A stretch of 64,000 bases of DNA from JALSRD01 sp964476595 (GTDB taxonomy: Bacteria; Desulfobacterota; Desulfobacteria; Desulfobacterales; JALSRD01): the NCBI GenBank assembly GCA_964476595.1, contig CAYZCL010000133.1:4505-68504 (forward strand), given 5' to 3'. Made by a program: the position numbers and the translations under genes. Shown piece after piece: positions 7,713-13,939 of the stretch (positions within the stretch are counted from its first letter, which is position 1; each line of letters opens with the position of its first letter). The notes beneath the pieces are model-generated. The model was not told the DNA's origin. It did not search any database and was given only the letters and a program-made list of their open reading frames with translations.

Positions 7713-7985
7713 ATGATGCAGAAATTCGTTTACTTCGAAGACGTGGTGACCCTCTCCCTGAACCCGGAAAAGTGCGTGGGTTGCGGCCTGTGCGTGGAGG
7801 TCTGCCCCCACGCCGTGCTGGAGATGGCCAACGGCCGCGCCCGCATCGCCGACTTCGGTGCCTGCATGGAGTGCGGCGCCTGCGCCCGCAACTGCCCCGC
7901 CGCCGCCCTGGACGTGCGCACCGGCGAGGGCTGCGCCCAGGCCATCCTCAACGAGATGCTGGGCCGCAAGTGCGAGTGCTGCTGA
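7713..7985 (+). CDS. hgcB: Ferredoxin-like mercury-methylation protein HgcB
   Basis: HgcB is the 2[4Fe-4S] partner thought to keep the HgcA corrinoid reduced and to pass on mercury. The 90-aa protein has two cluster motifs, CVGCGLCVEVC (residues 21-31) and CMECGACARNC (51-61); CMECGAC is the HgcB hallmark. It ends in CECC, matching the C-terminal cysteine pair of the family. GAGGAG lies five bases before the start, and a second ATG follows immediately. The 3' part of the gene (from 7771) is repeated almost exactly at 10390-10608, with cluster cysteines lost in that copy. Confidence 0.95.
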   Translation: MMQKFVYFEDVVTLSLNPEKCVGCGLCVEVCPHAVLEMANGRARIADFGACMECGACARNCPAAALDVRTGEGCAQAILNEMLGRKCECC

Positions 7986-7989
7986 GCGG
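7771..7989 (+). repeat. 219-bp direct repeat, left copy (hgcB 3' end)
   Basis: This segment covers hgcB from codon 20 to the stop plus four bases. It aligns base for base with 10390-10608 at an offset of 2619, with six substitutions and no gaps by eye. Similarity ends abruptly at both edges. The pair brackets a foreign-looking 2.4-kb segment. Confidence 0.9.
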
Positions 7990-8094
7990 TCATAACGGTG
8001 TTGAAGCGTTGATTTTTCCGGCCCTGGCGGCGGTTGACCTGAAGCCTTTACCCTTGCGTTTTTGCCGATTTTTTTGTTTCCTTGATTTTACCAT
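7990..8094 (-). CDS. Short basic ORF with strong ribosome site
   Basis: A 34-codon minus-strand frame beginning MVKSRKQKNRQKRKGKGF, preceded by AGGAGG at ideal spacing. It ends exactly at the base after the hgcB repeat, so it may be a gene truncated at the island edge. The product is strongly basic and not recognised. It could be a leader peptide, the start of a lost transposase or nucleic-acid-binding protein, or fortuitous. Confidence 0.35.
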   Translation of the reverse strand: MVKSRKQKNRQKRKGKGFRSTAARAGKINASTPL

Positions 8095-8160
8095 CTGGGT
8101 ACCTCCTGCTTATATGGTTAGTTTTTGTCAACTCCCATAATAACAGGGTTCCCAGATGGT
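8090..8160. repeat. Inverted repeat at the left edge of the hgc island
   Basis: Arms ACCATCTGGGTACC (8090-8103) and GGTTCCCAGATGGT (8147-8160) pair at 13 of 14 positions around a 43-base AT-rich centre. The left arm overlaps the start codon of the short basic ORF. It may be an operator, a mobile-element end or a transcript hairpin; there is no further evidence for any of these. The rest of 8161-8400 is AT-richer than its surroundings and holds no gene that I can see. Confidence 0.5.
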
Positions 8161-8402
8161 TTTCAATTTTCAGGCTACGTTCGTGCAATATTCAGGTACT
8201 ATAAGTTGGGATTCGTGATATACGCCTAACTCCCCGTAAAACAACACTGTTTTTGCTCTCCTCCGTGGTTTTGTTCTGGCCAAATACCGAGTATTCCGAA
8301 TATATGGGTACAGTTGGGATAAAATCAGGCTAAAAACGGGGCAGGGCGACCGGTCCGGAAAGCCTAAAGGAACTCCAAATAGCCTTGCAAAATGTACGGA
8401 TA

Positions 8403-8421
8403 TGTATTAGAGTGCAATACA
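8403..8421. promoter_or_regulatory. Probable operator of the RHH/RelE toxin-antitoxin pair
   Basis: TGTATT and AATACA form inverted arms around seven bases, 24 bases ahead of the antitoxin start. Ribbon-helix-helix antitoxins usually bind such a palindrome to autorepress, so this is a reasonable operator candidate. Confidence 0.45.
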
Positions 8422-8444
8422 CAAAGACACGCGGGGGGTTATGT

Positions 8445-8663
8445 ATGAGCACTGCAATTTCCATAAGAGTCCCGGACGAGCTGGCCGCCAAATTGTCCGA
8501 GATTGCAAAAGAGACCGAAAGGTCCAAGTCGTTTCACATCAAAAAGGCTCTGGAGGTCTACCTGTCTGAGCTTGCCGATTATCAGGTGGCCTATGACCGG
8601 CTGCAAGATGCGACCGATCCGGTTGTTTCTCTCAAGGACCTACGGAAAGAACTTGAACTATAA
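8445..8663 (+). CDS. Ribbon-helix-helix antitoxin (RelB/CopG type)
   Basis: A 72-aa protein opening with the RHH strand STAISIRVPDELAAKLSEIAK, then TERSKSFHIKKALEVYLSEL, the helix pair used for dimerisation and DNA binding. The C-terminal tail (TDPVVSLKDLRKELEL) would wrap around the toxin. A G-rich ribosome site precedes the ATG. The toxin frame overlaps its last codons, the normal layout for this type II toxin-antitoxin class. It lies in the AT-richer island between the two hgcB copies. Confidence 0.85.
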   Translation: MSTAISIRVPDELAAKLSEIAKETERSKSFHIKKALEVYLSELADYQVAYDRLQDATDPVVSLKDLRKELEL

Positions 8664-8904
8664 GATTGCGTTCAAAAAGTCGGTGGCGCGCGACCTGAAA
8701 AAGATCGAGAAAAACCAGGTCGACAAGATTTTGGAAAAAATCGAGGCGGACCTTCCCGTAAAAGCCGATACTTTTCCGGCCTTAACCGGCAAGTTTGCGG
8801 GTCTCAGAAAATTTCGAATCGGAAATTACCGCGTCATCTACGCCATTTCTGGAGACACGGTCCTTATATTGCGCGTCAGCCATCGGCGGGAGGCCTACCG
8901 ATAG
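8653..8904 (+). CDS. RelE/ParE-family toxin
   Basis: An 83-aa basic protein. It begins LNYKIAFKKSVARDLKKIEK, has the core LTGKFAGLRKFRIGNYRVIYAI and ends ILRVSHRREAYR, which fits the RelE/StbE fold with its conserved RxGxYRVIY strand and C-terminal basic and histidine residues for mRNA cleavage. The TTG at 8653 overlaps the antitoxin gene by 11 bases and gives the normal family length. No frame defects are seen, so the pair may still be functional and could stabilise the island. Confidence 0.8.
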   Translation: MNYKIAFKKSVARDLKKIEKNQVDKILEKIEADLPVKADTFPALTGKFAGLRKFRIGNYRVIYAISGDTVLILRVSHRREAYR

Positions 8905-8959
8905 CGGCAAGCCTGGTGCCGAGCTGAATCTGTTTGGGTTGTGGGGTGCCCTTTCAATC

Positions 8960-8984
8960 TGTATCCTTATACATAAAGGATACA
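8960..8984 (+). terminator. Hairpin after the toxin gene
   Basis: TGTATCCTT and AAGGATACA are perfect nine-base inverted arms around a seven-base loop, followed by TCTTT. It sits 55 bases after the toxin stop and is a plausible intrinsic terminator, though the T-tract is weak. Confidence 0.5.
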
Positions 8985-9027
8985 TCTTTGGTCGTACACT
9001 ATCCCAAGAATATGGCAAAAAGGCGTG

Positions 9028-9072
9028 CCAAAAAGGGTAGATCGTGGAATTGTCGTGACAAATCCACGATCT
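9028..9072 (-). terminator. Terminator for the minus-strand hypothetical gene
   Basis: On the minus strand AGATCGTGGA and TCCACGATCT form a perfect ten-base stem with a 14-base loop, followed after four bases by a run of five T residues. It lies just past the stop of the 9098-9745 gene, supporting that gene as real and minus-strand. Confidence 0.65.
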
Positions 9073-9097
9073 TTCCAGGAAATGTCAGCAGGGGCGC

Positions 9098-9745
9098 TCA
9101 GTCATCCGGCCCCCGGTGCGAGGTGGCGTCCTCGTCGACCCAGTCCTCTTCGGTGTAGGACATGCCTTTTCGCCCCGGCACCTTGCGCCTAGGCCCGGCG
9201 CGATAAAAAGGACAGCTTTTCGGTCCGTAGCAGAAGGTCTCGAAACGGTACCGTTTCATAGACGGGTTCCAGTGGTCGATGATCATTTCCACCGGCATCC
9301 GGCAGGCCCACATGCAGGCCACGCATTTGGCCTTGTATGTCCTGACGTCCAGTCGCCGATGCCCGCGTTGCCGGTATGTCGTCAGCTCGGGCGGCACGCC
9401 GAGGAAAGGCGGCCCATCAGGCAAGGCATCCGCCACGTTCTTTTCTATTTTGATTCGGCTGGTTTTATAAAATCCGGCGGTTTCGAGCCTCGGATCAGGG
9501 ACCGGAAGCGACAGGCCTCTCACCACCATCCCGGCGCAAAAACGATGCTTTTCGTGTGTGGCCTTTCCCACGGCTATCTGAAACTCACCGCTTTCCTCTC
9601 CGCATGTTCCGTCAACGCGAAGCACATACCCCTGGTAGCTGTGGTGTCGCTCATCGAAAGACCGCAGGAGACGGATCCGCGGCTGAACAGCCCTGATCCC
9701 CCCGCGCCAGGCGATTTTCTTTGCACCGGACTTTCCCTGCACCAT
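9098..9745 (-). CDS. Conserved-looking hypothetical protein with C-terminal cysteine cluster
   Basis: Product of about 215 aa, function not recognised. The first half is basic and strand-rich (WRGGIRAVQPRIRLLRSFDE, GYVLRVDG, FCAGMVVRG), reminiscent of an OB-like or beta-barrel fold. The second half has KCVACMWACRMPVEMIIDHW and ETFCYGPKSCPFY, five or more cysteines that could bind a metal or cluster, then KVPGRKGMSYTEEDWVDED. The ATG at 9745 shares TGATG with the stop of a short upstream frame, so it was preferred over the GTG 21 bases earlier. A stem-loop plus T-run follows the gene. An equally long frame exists on the other strand but reads as compositional noise. Confidence 0.6.
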   Translation of the reverse strand: MVQGKSGAKKIAWRGGIRAVQPRIRLLRSFDERHHSYQGYVLRVDGTCGEESGEFQIAVGKATHEKHRFCAGMVVRGLSLPVPDPRLETAGFYKTSRIKIEKNVADALPDGPPFLGVPPELTTYRQRGHRRLDVRTYKAKCVACMWACRMPVEMIIDHWNPSMKRYRFETFCYGPKSCPFYRAGPRRKVPGRKGMSYTEEDWVDEDATSHRGPDD

Positions 9746-10017
9746 CAATCTATATCCAATTTGCACAGGACCCGGTGAATCCGCCGGATCCGTTCGTTGT
9801 CCGATATGAACAGGGTGATCCCCCGGTTGAATACCCTAATCTCAATGGTTCCCTCGGAAAGGATCAGCTTGAGCTGTTACGGCCCCATAGTCCGGTCTCC
9901 TGTCGACGCGCTGCTCGATCTTGCCTCGCATCCGCCTGTGCAGGCCGGGGCTCCTCTACCTGGGCCTTTTCGTACCTGTTATGTGTCGACGCGGTTGCCG
10001 GAACAGCGTACCACATG
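9746..10017. other. Island segment with a short minus-strand frame
   Basis: A minus-strand open stretch of about 40 codons ends at 9745-9747 (LILSEGTIEIRVFNRGITLF then ISDNERIRRIHR), coupled by TGATG to the downstream gene. It has no ATG, GTG or TTG at its head and follows a TAA, so it may be the remnant of a longer gene. The remaining bases to 10017 show nothing I can name. Confidence 0.3.
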
Positions 10018-10318
10018 CTAGTGGCCTACGGATAGAGGCTTTATCTTTGTTATCTCCCGACTTTCCCTTTCCTTGACCATATCGATATCATACTGCAGCT
10101 GCAGGCGCAAAAAATAGCCCTCCGAAAGACCGAAATACTTTGACAGTCGAATTCCCACCCGAGGGGTAATGCTGCGCTTGCCCCGCAGGATTTCACTGAG
10201 CGCCATGTAGGGAATACCGGTGTCTTTTGCCACCCGGTATGCCGACAGGTTCAAGGGCTCCAGAAACTCTTGTTTTAAAAACACACCGGGTGTTCCAGGG
10301 GATCAATTTTTTGGCCAT
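10018..10318 (-). pseudogene. HigA-type antitoxin, frameshifted N-terminus
   Basis: The downstream part encodes a helix-turn-helix antitoxin (KQEFLEPLNLSAYRVAKDTG, then PYMALSEILRGKRSITPRVG and LSKYFGLSEGYFLRLQLQYD), typical of HigA/VapI proteins. The natural start is the ATG at 10318 (MAKKLIP), but from there the frame must slip twice by one base (through LEHP) to reach the body of the protein, so two single-base deletions are likely. A GTG at 10284 could still yield a shortened 88-aa protein. Its toxin partner upstream is truncated. Confidence 0.65.
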
Positions 10319-10388
10319 GGCGACACCTCCTGGTGATAGTCGACAATTTCGACCTGAAATGCGCTGCCGTCTTTCCATAACCTCCCAC
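10303..10388 (-). pseudogene. HigB-type toxin remnant, cut off at the hgcB repeat
   Basis: The minus strand reads LWKDGSAFQVEIVDYH followed by eight residues and a stop, which is the C-terminal end of HigB toxins (consensus ending in DVEIVDYH). AGGAGGTG overlaps it and would serve higA. Everything upstream is missing because the degenerate hgcB copy begins at 10390. The toxin gene was therefore broken by the event that made the island junction. Confidence 0.65.
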
Positions 10389-10389
10389 A

Positions 10390-10604
10390 AGTATGTGGGC
10401 TGCGGCCTGTGCGTGGAGGTCTGCCCCCACGCCGTGCTGGAGATGGCCAACGGCCGCGCCCGCATCGCCGACCTCGGAGCCTGCATGGAGCGCGGCGCCT
10501 GCGCCCGCAACTGCCCCGCCGCCGCCCTGGACGTGCGCACCGGCGAGGGCTGCGCCCAGGCCATCCTCAACGAGATGCTGGGCCGCAAGTGCGAGTGCTG
10601 CTGA
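10390..10604 (+). pseudogene. Degenerate 3' copy of hgcB
   Basis: Encodes the last 71 codons of HgcB without its own start. Two of the six substitutions hit cluster ligands: the first cysteine of the first motif is tyrosine (KYVGCGLC) and the hallmark CMECGAC reads CMERGAC. The C-terminal CECC is kept. The frame is open upstream as far as an ATG at 10230, which would give a chimeric protein of about 125 aa, but that upstream part is antisense to higBA and looks fortuitous. A functional ferredoxin is unlikely. Confidence 0.85.
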
Positions 10605-10608
10605 GCGG
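10390..10608 (+). repeat. 219-bp direct repeat, right copy
   Basis: Right partner of the repeat at 7771-7989, 213 of 219 bases identical by eye. The left edge abuts the broken higB toxin; the right edge lies just after the hgcB stop codon and 26 bases before the end of the P1B ATPase gene. Confidence 0.9.
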
Positions 10609-10633
10609 CCGCGGCGCCCCGCAACCATCCCTT

Positions 10634-12550
10634 TCAGACGCCCGGCACGCCCGCCACCTTGCCGCCGGTGCGCAGGCCGTTGGCCACGGCCAGCAGTTCC
10701 GAGGCCTCGTGGGCGAACACGGCCACGGTGACGGTCATCACGCCGACCAGGGCCGAGGGGATCAGGATGCCCAGCACCACCAGCGAGAAGACGATGTTCT
10801 GCAGGCTGACGCGGCGGGCCAGCTTGCCCAGGTTCAGGGCGTAGACCACCTTGGCGATGTCGTCGCCCATGAGGGCCGCGTCGGCGGCCTCGATGGCGGC
10901 GTCGGTGCCGGCGGCGCCCATGGCCACGCCCACCGAGGCGCGCGCCAGGGCCGGGGCGTCGTTGATGCCGTCGCCCACCATGGCCACGGCCTTGTATTTA
11001 CCCTCCAGTTCCTCGATGATGCGGATCTTGTCTTCGGGTTTGAGGCCCGCGCGCACATCGTCGATCCCCAGTTCGGCGGCCATGGCCTCGGCCGTACGCC
11101 GGTTGTCGCCGGTGAGCATGATCACCTTGACGCCCATGCGGTGCAGCTCGCGCACCACAGCCCCGGCCCGCGGCCGCACCTGGTCGCGGATGGCGATGGC
11201 GCCCAGCATCTCGTCGGGGGTTCCCACCAGGATGACCGTCTTGCCCTGGCCGCGGAGTCGCTCGATCTCGTCGGCCGGCAGGTCGCCGTCGGCGCCGTCG
11301 AACATCTCGCGGCTGCCCACCCGGATCTCCCGGCCGGACACCACGGCCCCGGCGCCGTGGCCGGTGACGGACTGGAAGTCCGCGGCCGGCGGCAGTTCGA
11401 TGCCGCGTTTTTTCGCCTCGCTGACCACGGCGTGGGCCAGGGGGTGCTCGGAGAGGTTCTCCACCCCGGCGGCCAGGGCCAGCAGTCCGTCGGCGTCGCC
11501 GTCCAGGGCCAGCACGTCGGTGACCACCGGCTTGCCGATGGTCAGGGTGCCGGTCTTGTCGAAGGCCACGGCCTTGATCTTGCCCAGGTTTTCCAGGCTG
11601 ATGCCGCCCTTGATGAGCACGCCGTTCTTGCCGGCCTGGCCGATGCCGGCCGCGATGGCCACGGGCGTGGACATGATCAGGGCGCAGGGCGCCGCCGCCA
11701 CCAGCAGCACCACGGCGCGCATGGCCCAGGGCGCCATTTCGGCGCCCATCAGGTAGGGCACCGCCAGCAGCAGCAGCGAGGCCAGCAGCACCAGGGGAGT
11801 GTAGCGGCGGCCGAAACGCTCGATGAAGGCCTGGGTCCTGCCCTTCTGCTCCTGGGCCTGCTCGACCAGGTGGATCATCCTGGACAGGGTGTTGTCCTCG
11901 AAGGTGGCCGTGGTCTCGATCTGCAGGGTGCCCTGCTGGTTGAGCGTGGCCGCGAAGACTTTCATGCCCTCACGTTTTTCCACGGGCAGGGACTCGCCGG
12001 TGACGGCGGCCTCGTTGACGCTGGAGCGGCCCTTGACGATGCGGCCGTCGGTGGGGATGGACTCCCCGGGCCGGACGACGAAGACGTCGCCGACCCTGAG
12101 CTCTTCGGCCGGGATGGTCACCTCGCGGCCGTCGCGCAGCACCTGGGCCTCCTTGGGGGCCAGGTCCAGCAGCTTGCGGATGGAGGCCCGCGTGCGGGCG
12201 TAGGTGTACTCCTCGAGCCCCTCGGCGGCGCCGTACAGGAACACCAGGAAAGCGGCCTCGTCCCACAGGTCCAGCAGGATGGAGCCGGTGGTGGCGGCGA
12301 TCATCAGCATGTCGATGCCCACGCGCCTGTCGACGACGAGCTCCTCGATGCCCTCGCGCACCCAGTGGTACCCGCCGATGGCCATGGCCACGATGTACAG
12401 GCCGATCGCCACCTGGCCGGGAACCACCTTCAGGTGGGCCAGGGTGAAGGCGAGGCCCACAATGGCGCCCGAAATCAGGGCGTTGCGCATGGGCGGATGG
12501 GTGTACCACTTGCCGTCGAAACCGATTTCCACAGGTTCTCCGTGGGCCAT
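10634..12550 (-). CDS. P1B-type heavy-metal-transporting ATPase
   Basis: Inner-membrane metal exporter of 638 aa. Order of parts: membrane helices with no N-terminal Cys-rich metal-binding domain; actuator TGES (AAVTGESLPVEKREG); the membrane metal site VVLLVAAAPCALIMSTPVA; the phosphorylation motif DKTGTLTIGKP; the SEHPLAHA nucleotide-binding histidine; GDNRRTAEAM; hinge VGDGINDAPAL; and a last helix HEASELLAVANGLR. The membrane motif reads APC, not the usual CPC or SPC, so metal specificity cannot be assigned by rule. An ArsR-family gene with Zn/Co-type sensor residues lies directly upstream, suggesting a divalent metal such as Zn, Cd or Co. Confidence 0.9.
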   Translation of the reverse strand: MAHGEPVEIGFDGKWYTHPPMRNALISGAIVGLAFTLAHLKVVPGQVAIGLYIVAMAIGGYHWVREGIEELVVDRRVGIDMLMIAATTGSILLDLWDEAAFLVFLYGAAEGLEEYTYARTRASIRKLLDLAPKEAQVLRDGREVTIPAEELRVGDVFVVRPGESIPTDGRIVKGRSSVNEAAVTGESLPVEKREGMKVFAATLNQQGTLQIETTATFEDNTLSRMIHLVEQAQEQKGRTQAFIERFGRRYTPLVLLASLLLLAVPYLMGAEMAPWAMRAVVLLVAAAPCALIMSTPVAIAAGIGQAGKNGVLIKGGISLENLGKIKAVAFDKTGTLTIGKPVVTDVLALDGDADGLLALAAGVENLSEHPLAHAVVSEAKKRGIELPPAADFQSVTGHGAGAVVSGREIRVGSREMFDGADGDLPADEIERLRGQGKTVILVGTPDEMLGAIAIRDQVRPRAGAVVRELHRMGVKVIMLTGDNRRTAEAMAAELGIDDVRAGLKPEDKIRIIEELEGKYKAVAMVGDGINDAPALARASVGVAMGAAGTDAAIEAADAALMGDDIAKVVYALNLGKLARRVSLQNIVFSLVVLGILIPSALVGVMTVTVAVFAHEASELLAVANGLRTGGKVAGVPGV

Positions 12551-12573
12551 GTTTCACCTCTTTATTACAAACG

Positions 12574-12590
12574 TTTGAGCATATATTCAA
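12574..12590. promoter_or_regulatory. ArsR-type operator between arsR and the P1B ATPase
   Basis: TTTGAGCATATATTCAA is an imperfect palindrome 24 bases ahead of the ATPase start. Its core TGA(G/A)CATATATTCAA recurs upstream of the second ArsR gene at 34251-34265, whose product has the same sensor motifs. Confidence 0.6.
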
Positions 12591-12608
12591 TTAACTGGGC
12601 AAAAAAAA

Positions 12609-12968
12609 TCACTCCTGCACGTGGCTGGCAGCCTCGTGGATCAGGTTGATGACGTGGTGGTCATCCAGGCGGTAGAAAACCTGCTTGCCCTGCTTGCGAA
12701 AGGCCACCAGCTTGTGCCCCTTGAGCAGGCGCAGCTGGTGGGAGACGGCCGAGACCGAGAGGCCCACCACCGCTGCCAGGTCGCAGACGCACAGCTCCTC
12801 CATGGACAGCGCCAGCACGATGCGCAGCCGCGTGGGGTCCGAGAGCACCTTGAAGGTCTCGGCCAGGTCGCCGATGTGCCGGTCGCCGGGCAGGCGGCCG
12901 TTGACACGCGCCACCCGCCGCCGGTCGACGGCCGTCACGCCGCATGTCTCCACTTTTGATTTTCGCAT
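12609..12968 (-). CDS. ArsR/SmtB-family metal-sensing repressor
   Basis: A 119-aa winged-helix repressor. FKVLSDPTRLRIVLAL starts the fold, ELCVCDLAAVVGLSVSAVSH holds a Cys-x-Cys pair (Cys60, Cys62) and the recognition helix, and FYRLDDHHVINLI with a final HVQE carries the alpha-5 sensor pattern D-x-H-x10-H-x2-E (Asp103, His105, His116, Glu119) known for Zn/Co/Ni sensors. It is transcribed with the P1B ATPase downstream, and palindromes lie both before it and between the two genes. Metal binding relieves repression in this family. Confidence 0.9.
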   Translation of the reverse strand: MRKSKVETCGVTAVDRRRVARVNGRLPGDRHIGDLAETFKVLSDPTRLRIVLALSMEELCVCDLAAVVGLSVSAVSHQLRLLKGHKLVAFRKQGKQVFYRLDDHHVINLIHEAASHVQE

Positions 12969-12991
12969 ACGCTCCCTCTCAAATCACAACA

Positions 12992-13009
12992 CTTGAGCAA
13001 TCATTCAAA
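12992..13009. promoter_or_regulatory. ArsR-type operator upstream of the first arsR
   Basis: CTTGAGCAATCATTCAAAC contains a TTGA...TCAA palindrome 23 bases before the arsR start, resembling the site at 12574-12590. It is a likely autoregulatory operator. Confidence 0.5.
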
Positions 13010-13187
13010 CGTAATATAGGTCCTTCTCCCGGAAAAAGCAAGTCCGGCGGGAATAATTTCGCGCCTTGCCCGTTTTCACCCCGGGAAGGTACGCCGGGGA
13101 CCGGAAAGCGGACGGTTTTTGCGCACCCCGCGCGCCGCCGGTTCCCGTACGGGGACTGGTTCCGGCCCGGCAACCCCCATAATCATG

Positions 13188-13214
13188 GGAATTCGGGCTA
13201 TTGCCGGTATCGTC
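13188..13214 (+). promoter_or_regulatory. Possible ECF-sigma promoter
   Basis: GGAATTC (13188-13194), a 16-base spacer and CGTC (13211-13214) resemble the -35 GGAA and -10 CGTC pattern of many ECF promoters, upstream of the small YHS-like frame and the sigma gene. This would allow autoregulation. The match is short and could be chance; the rest of 13010-13187 shows nothing else clear. Confidence 0.35.
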
Positions 13215-13296
13215 GGCGAGATGGCACAACCGTTGCAGTCTCCAGTTCCCGCAAGGCGCGTTTGGGGCCGCAAAGCGTTTGCGGGGAGGCGTCACC

Positions 13297-13458
13297 ATGC
13301 AATACCCGGAAAGAATTTTCACGGACCCGGTATGCGGCATGCGGGTCGACCCGGCGCGATCCGGCGTCGGCGTCACCATCGACGGCACGGCGCGGAAACA
13401 TTTTTGGCAAAACGGCGACCCGAAGTGTAACCTTTGGCCGACCGAAACGTTCAGATAA
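13297..13458 (+). CDS. Small YHS-like ORF upstream of the ECF sigma gene
   Basis: A 53-codon frame with GGGGAGG before its ATG. The start of the product (RIFTDPVCGMRVDPARSG) matches the N-terminal half of YHS metal-binding domains, whose signature is DPVCGM. The second half (HFWQNGDPKCNLWPTETFR) lacks the usual YFCS...C part, so it is either a degenerate YHS domain or a frameshifted remnant. It ends four bases before the sigma-factor start, and the two could be co-expressed. Confidence 0.45.
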   Translation: MQYPERIFTDPVCGMRVDPARSGVGVTIDGTARKHFWQNGDPKCNLWPTETFR

Positions 13459-13462
13459 CAGC

Positions 13463-13939
13463 GTGAACAGGTTCAAATCTTTTTACAACGGCCAGAAGGA
13501 AAGGCTGTTCGGCTACCTGCTGAAGATGACCGGCGACTACTACCTGGCCGCCGACTTCATGCAGGAGAGCTTTACACGCTACCTGGAACGCTATAAGGAC
13601 AGGGAGCCCAGCACGTCGTTGCTCTTCACCATCGCCCGCAACCTGGTTATCGACAACAGCCGCCGGCAGGGCAGCGGGGAACCTTACGAGGAGACCCGCA
13701 ATGAAAGCGGCATCGACCAGGAGCGCATGCTGATGGTGCGCGAAGAGTACCGACGCGTGCTGGCGGCCATGCAGAAACTGCCGGGAAAGGACCGCGACAT
13801 TCTCTCGCTGGTGGTCAGCAGCGGCCTGTCCTACGGTGAAATTGCCAAGATCGCCGGCATCAGTGAAGCCAACCTCAAGGTGCGTGTTCACCGCTGCCGG
13901 CTGAAACTGCGAAAATTGCTTGAGACAGGTGACCCATGA
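13463..13939 (+). CDS. ECF-type RNA polymerase sigma factor
   Basis: A 158-aa sigma-70-family protein with only regions 2 and 4. Region 2 is YNGQKERLFGYLLKMTGDYY through ADFMQESFTRYLERY and LLFTIARNLVIDNSRR; region 4 is MQKLPGKDRDILSLVVSSGL, then YGEIAKIAGISEANLKVRVH, the helix-turn-helix that reads the -35 box. The GTG start is the first that gives a normal N-terminus. Its stop overlaps the next gene (ATGA), which encodes the probable anti-sigma. Confidence 0.85.
   Translation: MNRFKSFYNGQKERLFGYLLKMTGDYYLAADFMQESFTRYLERYKDREPSTSLLFTIARNLVIDNSRRQGSGEPYEETRNESGIDQERMLMVREEYRRVLAAMQKLPGKDRDILSLVVSSGLSYGEIAKIAGISEANLKVRVHRCRLKLRKLLETGDP

Noticed and set aside
9116..9778. A plus-strand frame of 220 codons opposite the cysteine-cluster protein
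   Set aside because: The minus-strand product has regular spacing of cysteines and aromatic residues, a coupled start and a terminator; the plus-strand one has none.
10230..10604. A chimeric HgcB-like protein of about 125 aa from the degenerate copy
   Set aside because: The upstream extension is antisense to higBA remnants and has no ribosome site, and two cluster cysteines are lost; treated as a pseudogene.
10409..12649. A 746-codon open frame on the plus strand
   Set aside because: Antisense to the P1B ATPase, His/Gly/Gln-rich, with no motifs.
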